Source: a virus
Direction: 5' to 3' (one strand)
IMG/VR virus record: IMGVR_UViG_3300021963_008114
Coordinates: 1 to 45,382 of that record
DNA length: 45,382 nucleotides
The notes below the pieces were generated by a model. The model had not been told where the DNA came from, did no database searches, and saw only the letters and a list, made by a program, of their open reading frames with translations. A program made the position numbers and the translations under genes. Below, one piece after another: positions 41,464 through 45,382 of this stretch. Numbering within the stretch: the first letter of the stretch is position 1; every line of letters starts with the position of its first letter.

Positions 41464-42824
41464 AAGATATTAAAATAACTAAATTAAAAGATAATTTTAC
41501 AGATCAATTTGGTCTTAAAGATCCTTCATGCATTAATAAATTTGCATGGAGTACAATTCATATGTCTATTGGTGAGACAATGAGTTGTCATAGAGTAGAT
41601 GGTGATAAATTATCAGCAGATAATTTTAGTAATTTTCATAACACCCCTTCTAAAATAAAAGATAGAGAAAGAATGATTAACGGTTTATGGCCAGATACAA
41701 ATGGTCCTAACCCTATTGGGCCACATAAAGGTTGTGAGGTTTGCCGAGAAGTAGAAGCTGCAGGTGGAATTAGCGATAGAATTTCTGATAATGAAGATAA
41801 ACATTTATTAAAAAAAGTTCCTAAAGAAATAAAAGCAGATAATAAGGCTACTACAGTTACTCCTACTATATTAGAGGTATTTTATAATAATCAGTGTAAT
41901 CTAGCTTGCATTTATTGTGCACCTAAATTTAGTTCATTAATTGCCGCAGAAAGTTACAGACACGGTACTAGAACAGAAGAGCTAACAAAGGTATTAGAAT
42001 TTAGAAAAGATTATAAACAACTAGTAGATGCTCATTTTGCATGGATGAAAGATAATGCAAAATTTTTATACAGGTATAATATATTAGGCGGGGAGCCTTT
42101 TTATCAGCCAGAACTAGAACAAAATATAGATTTTTTTATGGATAATAAATGCCCTAATTTAAAAATATCTATATTCTCAAATCTTAATATCGATAAAGAT
42201 AAATTTAGATCTAAATTAAATAGATTATCTTATCTAGTAAAGAACAAACATGTTAACGTTATTACATTGCATTGTAGTTTTGATTGCTGGGGGCCTCAAA
42301 TAGAATATATTAGACACGGACTTAATTTACAAAAATGGGAAGAAAACTTTTTAATTTTACTTAACGAGTTTCCTGATATAGAAGTTATCATTCATAGCAC
42401 TCTTACTGCAATTACATTTTCTACTTTTCCAGAATTAGTTGATCGTATTAAAAATTGGTCATCTATAAGGACTATAAGACATACTATTTCAACTGTTGAT
42501 TCAAGACCGTTTTTATATCCTGGTATTTTACCTGAAGAAAATTATAAAAGTCAAATACAAGAATCAATAAAAATTTATTTAGAAACTATTAATGTCATTA
42601 AAAACACTAATTACAAATATGAATATGATAATCAAGAAAAAATACATGCTATAGCACATATTCATAGAGTTATTGCGCAATTAAAAAGCTATGAAAAAAC
42701 ATTTGATAAGCACAGTAAGGATAAATTTCAAATTGGTAAGCTTATAGATTTTCTCAACATTAATGACTCTCGAAGAAACACTAATTGGAAATTATTATGG
42801 CCGTGGTTAGATATGAAGATATAA
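41454..42824 (+). CDS. Twitch-type radical SAM protein 5 of island, divergent
   Basis: The 456-residue protein has the N-terminal plan of the two twitch-type neighbours but altered: C26 in SCINKFAWSTIH, a single cysteine in ETMSCHR (C45) where the others have CC, and CEVCREVEAAGGI (C94, C97). The core cluster is NQCNLACIYC (C148, C152, C155), with NILGGEPFYQPE. The region FDCWGPQIEYIRHG corresponds to DxFG in the paralogues. The change at C45 may alter the auxiliary cluster and so the substrate. Confidence 0.85.
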   Translation: MDLKDIKITKLKDNFTDQFGLKDPSCINKFAWSTIHMSIGETMSCHRVDGDKLSADNFSNFHNTPSKIKDRERMINGLWPDTNGPNPIGPHKGCEVCREVEAAGGISDRISDNEDKHLLKKVPKEIKADNKATTVTPTILEVFYNNQCNLACIYCAPKFSSLIAAESYRHGTRTEELTKVLEFRKDYKQLVDAHFAWMKDNAKFLYRYNILGGEPFYQPELEQNIDFFMDNKCPNLKISIFSNLNIDKDKFRSKLNRLSYLVKNKHVNVITLHCSFDCWGPQIEYIRHGLNLQKWEENFLILLNEFPDIEVIIHSTLTAITFSTFPELVDRIKNWSSIRTIRHTISTVDSRPFLYPGILPEENYKSQIQESIKIYLETINVIKNTNYKYEYDNQEKIHAIAHIHRVIAQLKSYEKTFDKHSKDKFQIGKLIDFLNINDSRRNTNWKLLWPWLDMKI

Positions 42825-43714
42825 CTTTAGATATGCTTGGCACAAAACGTCAAAGGCCAATGTATCTTAGTACTTTTACTAGAAGTAGATACGATATGGA
42901 TATGAAAACATATCCAAAAGACCCTCATGAATATACAAAATATTTTTTACATTCTATAGATCAATGGATTAAAAACCACCAGTTAATAAAGTATTTAAAT
43001 TTACACACATTTAGTCGTAAAGATGCTATTTTAGGAACCACTCAACAGTTAGACGAATTACATTTACTTCATGGTAAAAAAATAGTAGTTTTTAAAGGTG
43101 AATACAAATATCATAGAAGACTTACTGATTTTAATATTAAACAGATACAATCGTATAAAGAATTACAACGAGGAGATGTTTTAATATTATCATATCCATC
43201 ATGTATAACAACAAATTATGTTAAAGATTTTCATGAACTTTTAGAATGGTGTTTTAGAGAACAAATTGAAGTTCATATAGATGGAGCATGGTTCGGGCAG
43301 TGTAAAAATTTTATATTAGATGTAGAGCATCCAGCAATACGTTCATTAAGCGTATCATTGTCTAAAGCTTTTGGAATGGGCAGTCAACGCATAGGCATTC
43401 GTTATACCAGAGAAAAAATTAACGGTCCAATTTCAATAATGAATGATTATGGTTATGTAAATGTTAGTGATATGTGGATTGGTGTACATATGATTGATAA
43501 GTACGGCACTGATTTTTGGTGGAAAAATTATAACCATTTATATTTAAAAGTATGCAACGACTTTAATTTAGAACCATCTGATAGTATTCATGTAGCATGG
43601 AAAGATAAAGCTTTATTAGGTATTAGAACTCCCCTTAGAATGTTAATTGATAATATTTTTGATGAAAGAGGAACTGATAAAGGGCTTAATGAGATTGAAA
43701 GAAACGAAAAATAA
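42797..43714 (+). CDS. PLP-dependent enzyme, aminotransferase fold type I-like
   Basis: ATG 42797 (MAVVRYE) lies inside the previous gene; the product has 305 residues. VHIDGAWFGQ gives aspartate 162 for the pyridine nitrogen and SVSLSKAFGMG gives lysine 190 for the Schiff base, spaced as in fold type I enzymes; SQRIGIRYTRE follows. At 305 residues it is shorter than usual (about 380-400), missing part of the C-terminal small domain. It may transaminate or decarboxylate an amino acid or a sugar made by the island's radical SAM enzymes. Confidence 0.75.
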   Translation: MAVVRYEDITLDMLGTKRQRPMYLSTFTRSRYDMDMKTYPKDPHEYTKYFLHSIDQWIKNHQLIKYLNLHTFSRKDAILGTTQQLDELHLLHGKKIVVFKGEYKYHRRLTDFNIKQIQSYKELQRGDVLILSYPSCITTNYVKDFHELLEWCFREQIEVHIDGAWFGQCKNFILDVEHPAIRSLSVSLSKAFGMGSQRIGIRYTREKINGPISIMNDYGYVNVSDMWIGVHMIDKYGTDFWWKNYNHLYLKVCNDFNLEPSDSIHVAWKDKALLGIRTPLRMLIDNIFDERGTDKGLNEIERNEK

Positions 43715-44397
43715 TGTATAAATTTGGCGTTTATAATTTTAATAATAATTTAGATTATCATATTCAAAAAAGTAAAAATGTTTTTGATAACAGCACAGAT
43801 GTAAAACTTACAGGAAGTAAAAATTTAAATAGTTTTTATTCTATTAATTCGATAGAAGTAAAAAAAGATCTTAATAATTATTTAAACGATACTCTTGATA
43901 CAAAATTAGATTGGAATTTTGAGTATTTTAAATCAGGAGAGCCTGCAGGGCTTCATACAGACTATGATATAACACCATGGGATAATAGGACCAGCTGTAG
44001 AATAGATGTTGGTGTTATAATTCCATTATTCTGGAATTGTAAACAGCCTTATACTTTGATGTATAATAGAATAGCAGATACTCCCAGAAAATTAATTTAT
44101 CGTAAAGGTGAAATGAGATATAAAGATACTAATGAGATTATTTCATATAGAGATAAATGGGAATTTGATAATCAAGTATTAGAATTTAATCCTAAAAATA
44201 CTCAATATTATAATGAGTATGCAGATTTAAAATTAGACAGTGTTTATGAATGGAAAATCTCTACAATGTTAGTATTTGATACTAGAAGGTGGCATTCATC
44301 TTCTTGGTTTTTATCAACTAATGAACTTCCAGAAAAAGTAAGTGAATATAAATGCTCTATTATAGGTTTTGGTTCGGTAGATGTTCCGTGCAATTAA
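43714..44397 (+). CDS. Probable 2OG-Fe(II)-type oxygenase in radical SAM island
   Basis: The 227-residue protein starts in TAATG overlap with the PLP enzyme. PAGLHTDYDI gives an HxD metal pair (H81, D83), CRIDVGVIIPLFWN resembles the strand after it, and MLVFDTRRWHSSSW gives a distal histidine (H194), all in the order of iron/2-oxoglutarate oxygenases or cupins. No clear arginine for 2-oxoglutarate can be fixed. It is not close to the two other oxygenases in the window. The combination with radical SAM and PLP enzymes suggests one biosynthetic path. Confidence 0.65.
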   Translation: MYKFGVYNFNNNLDYHIQKSKNVFDNSTDVKLTGSKNLNSFYSINSIEVKKDLNNYLNDTLDTKLDWNFEYFKSGEPAGLHTDYDITPWDNRTSCRIDVGVIIPLFWNCKQPYTLMYNRIADTPRKLIYRKGEMRYKDTNEIISYRDKWEFDNQVLEFNPKNTQYYNEYADLKLDSVYEWKISTMLVFDTRRWHSSSWFLSTNELPEKVSEYKCSIIGFGSVDVPCN

Positions 44398-45382
44398 ACA
44401 AGTAGAAGGTGGTGTTTTTAGTGTTGTATGGGATTTAGGAAGAAGATGTTCCTATTCATGCTCTTATTGTGGACCTCATCATAATAATAAATGGTCTCCT
44501 AATGCAAGTTTAGAAGATCTTAAAATAACTATGAATGGTATAGCTAGGTATACTAGCCTTCTTAATAAACATCGAAAAATACCTAAGAAAACTTCTATTA
44601 ATTTTACGGGCGGTGAACCTACTATTAACCCTCACTTTTTTGAGTTCATAGAACACATTAAAAAGAACTATCCTTCAGTAGGAATTAATTTAACTACTAA
44701 TGGTTGTTATAATGAAAAGAAATGTGATTTAATTTTAAAGTATGTTCATTGTGGCACTATAAGCTACCATGTTGAAGCATCTGATCAAGAAAAAAAATTA
44801 GTTCATGCTAATATAGAAAAAATGAAATTAAACAATTTTGATTTCAGTGTTAATCTTATGATGCATAAAGATTATTTTGATGAGTGTATAAAAGTCTCTG
44901 AATGGCTAGATTCTATTAACGTTAAGTATAAACCTAGAGTAATAGGCGATTCAAATAATTTAAAAGATATTGAAGATGGAACTGCTCACATTTATAATGA
45001 GCAGCAACTTAGTTGGTTTAAATCCTATTGGAATAAAAATAAACAAAAAGTTAATAACGATGCTAAGTCATGCGAGGTTGCTACTAAACTTGGAAGACCT
45101 TGTTGTGCGGGTAAAAAATTAGAACTTCTTATAGACGATGAATGGCAAGCAGGTACATTTGTTCCAGATACTAATTTTTATGAATGGAGTTGTATGGTTA
45201 ACTGGCATTTTCTTTTTATTAATAGTGAACTTGATGGTGTGTGGCATCATCAAACTTGCCAAGTTAATTTAGATGGACAGGTAGGCCCAATAGGTAAAGC
45301 AAGCGATTTTAATTCTATTATAGCAAACCTAGAACAAAAATTTAATCAAAATAATATTAATTTAATAAAGTGTCCAAAATCT
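44381..45382 (+). CDS. Radical SAM protein 6 of island (3' end outside window)
   Basis: The frame is open from ATG 44381, inside the previous gene, to the window edge (334 residues visible). The cluster motif is RRCSYSCSYCG (C23, C27, C30), followed by NFTGGEPTINPHF and LTTNGC. Later blocks include RPCCAGKKLELLID and HHQTCQVNLDGQVGP, which look like auxiliary cysteine-binding sites. It lacks the N-terminal twitch-like domain. The island continues to the right, so the number of genes given here is a minimum. Confidence 0.85.
   Translation, partial: MFRAIKQVEGGVFSVVWDLGRRCSYSCSYCGPHHNNKWSPNASLEDLKITMNGIARYTSLLNKHRKIPKKTSINFTGGEPTINPHFFEFIEHIKKNYPSVGINLTTNGCYNEKKCDLILKYVHCGTISYHVEASDQEKKLVHANIEKMKLNNFDFSVNLMMHKDYFDECIKVSEWLDSINVKYKPRVIGDSNNLKDIEDGTAHIYNEQQLSWFKSYWNKNKQKVNNDAKSCEVATKLGRPCCAGKKLELLIDDEWQAGTFVPDTNFYEWSCMVNWHFLFINSELDGVWHHQTCQVNLDGQVGPIGKASDFNSIIANLEQKFNQNNINLIKCPKS

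Noticed and set aside
1-45382. tRNA genes, CRISPR arrays, insertion sequences or integrase attachment sites
   Set aside because: No cloverleaf, spaced repeat-spacer series, transposase frame or terminal inverted repeat was noticed; genes are packed with almost no free space.

Overview
The window is a 45.4 kb, AT-rich, almost gap-free piece of a T4-superfamily tailed phage genome (myovirus type). The T4 core is recognisable in order: portal gp20 (cut at the left edge), gp67-like core protein, protease gp21, scaffold gp22 and capsid gp23; then a tail-tube-like protein, UvsY, UvsW, sigma factor gp55, gp47 and gp46; then sliding clamp gp45, clamp loader gp44/gp62 and RegA. Exact T4-type late promoter boxes (TATAAATA) stand before gp22, gp23 and the tail-tube-like gene, which fits the presence of gp55. 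The peptide deformylase, 2OG-Fe(II) oxygenases, SPFH protein and small 'GPFDRG' type proteins are typical of T4-like phages of aquatic bacteria. The GMP reductase and queuosine-precursor transporter read, from memory, close to gammaproteobacterial GuaC and YhhQ, so a Gram-negative (proteobacterial) host is likely; I cannot name it.

Layout. 2-8527: capsid assembly block, with two large unrecognised proteins where T4 has only gp68. 8585-9246: three small genes on the minus strand, convergent with gp23 across a terminator. 9448-15112: an accessory run (SWIM zinc finger, two metallophosphoesterases around an SPFH membrane protein, lipoprotein, GMP reductase, YhhQ transporter) fired from a promoter with an array of 25-bp repeats, closed by a strong terminator. 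15142-15918: a minus-strand 2OG oxygenase. 16004-23587: tail-tube-like, recombination and late-transcription genes, with a sugar epimerase wedged between gp47 and gp46. 23584-32839: a metabolic block dominated by 7-deazaguanine synthesis. 32878-36777: glycosyltransferase and the clamp / clamp-loader / RegA block. 36796-end: a run of six radical SAM genes plus a PLP enzyme and a 2OG-type oxygenase, inserted after regA where T4 has DNA polymerase gene 43.

Two systems stand out. First, the phage appears to carry a full DNA-hypermodification pathway: FolE, QueD, QueE and QueC make preQ0, QueF reduces it to preQ1, a TGT-fold DpdA-like enzyme would insert it in DNA, and a formyltransferase with an intact N/H/D triad directly after dpdA matches the predicted dPreQ1 formyltransferase DpdN. 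The expected product is 2'-deoxy-7-(formylamino)methyl-7-deazaguanine. A YhhQ importer and a class II glutamine amidotransferase beside queC add unresolved branches. Second, the radical SAM island has no known role that I recognise: three of its members share an N-terminal Cys-rich 'twitch'-like domain and look like tandem paralogues, and it continues past the right edge.

All calls rest on reading the translated sequence and remembered family motifs; no database search was run.
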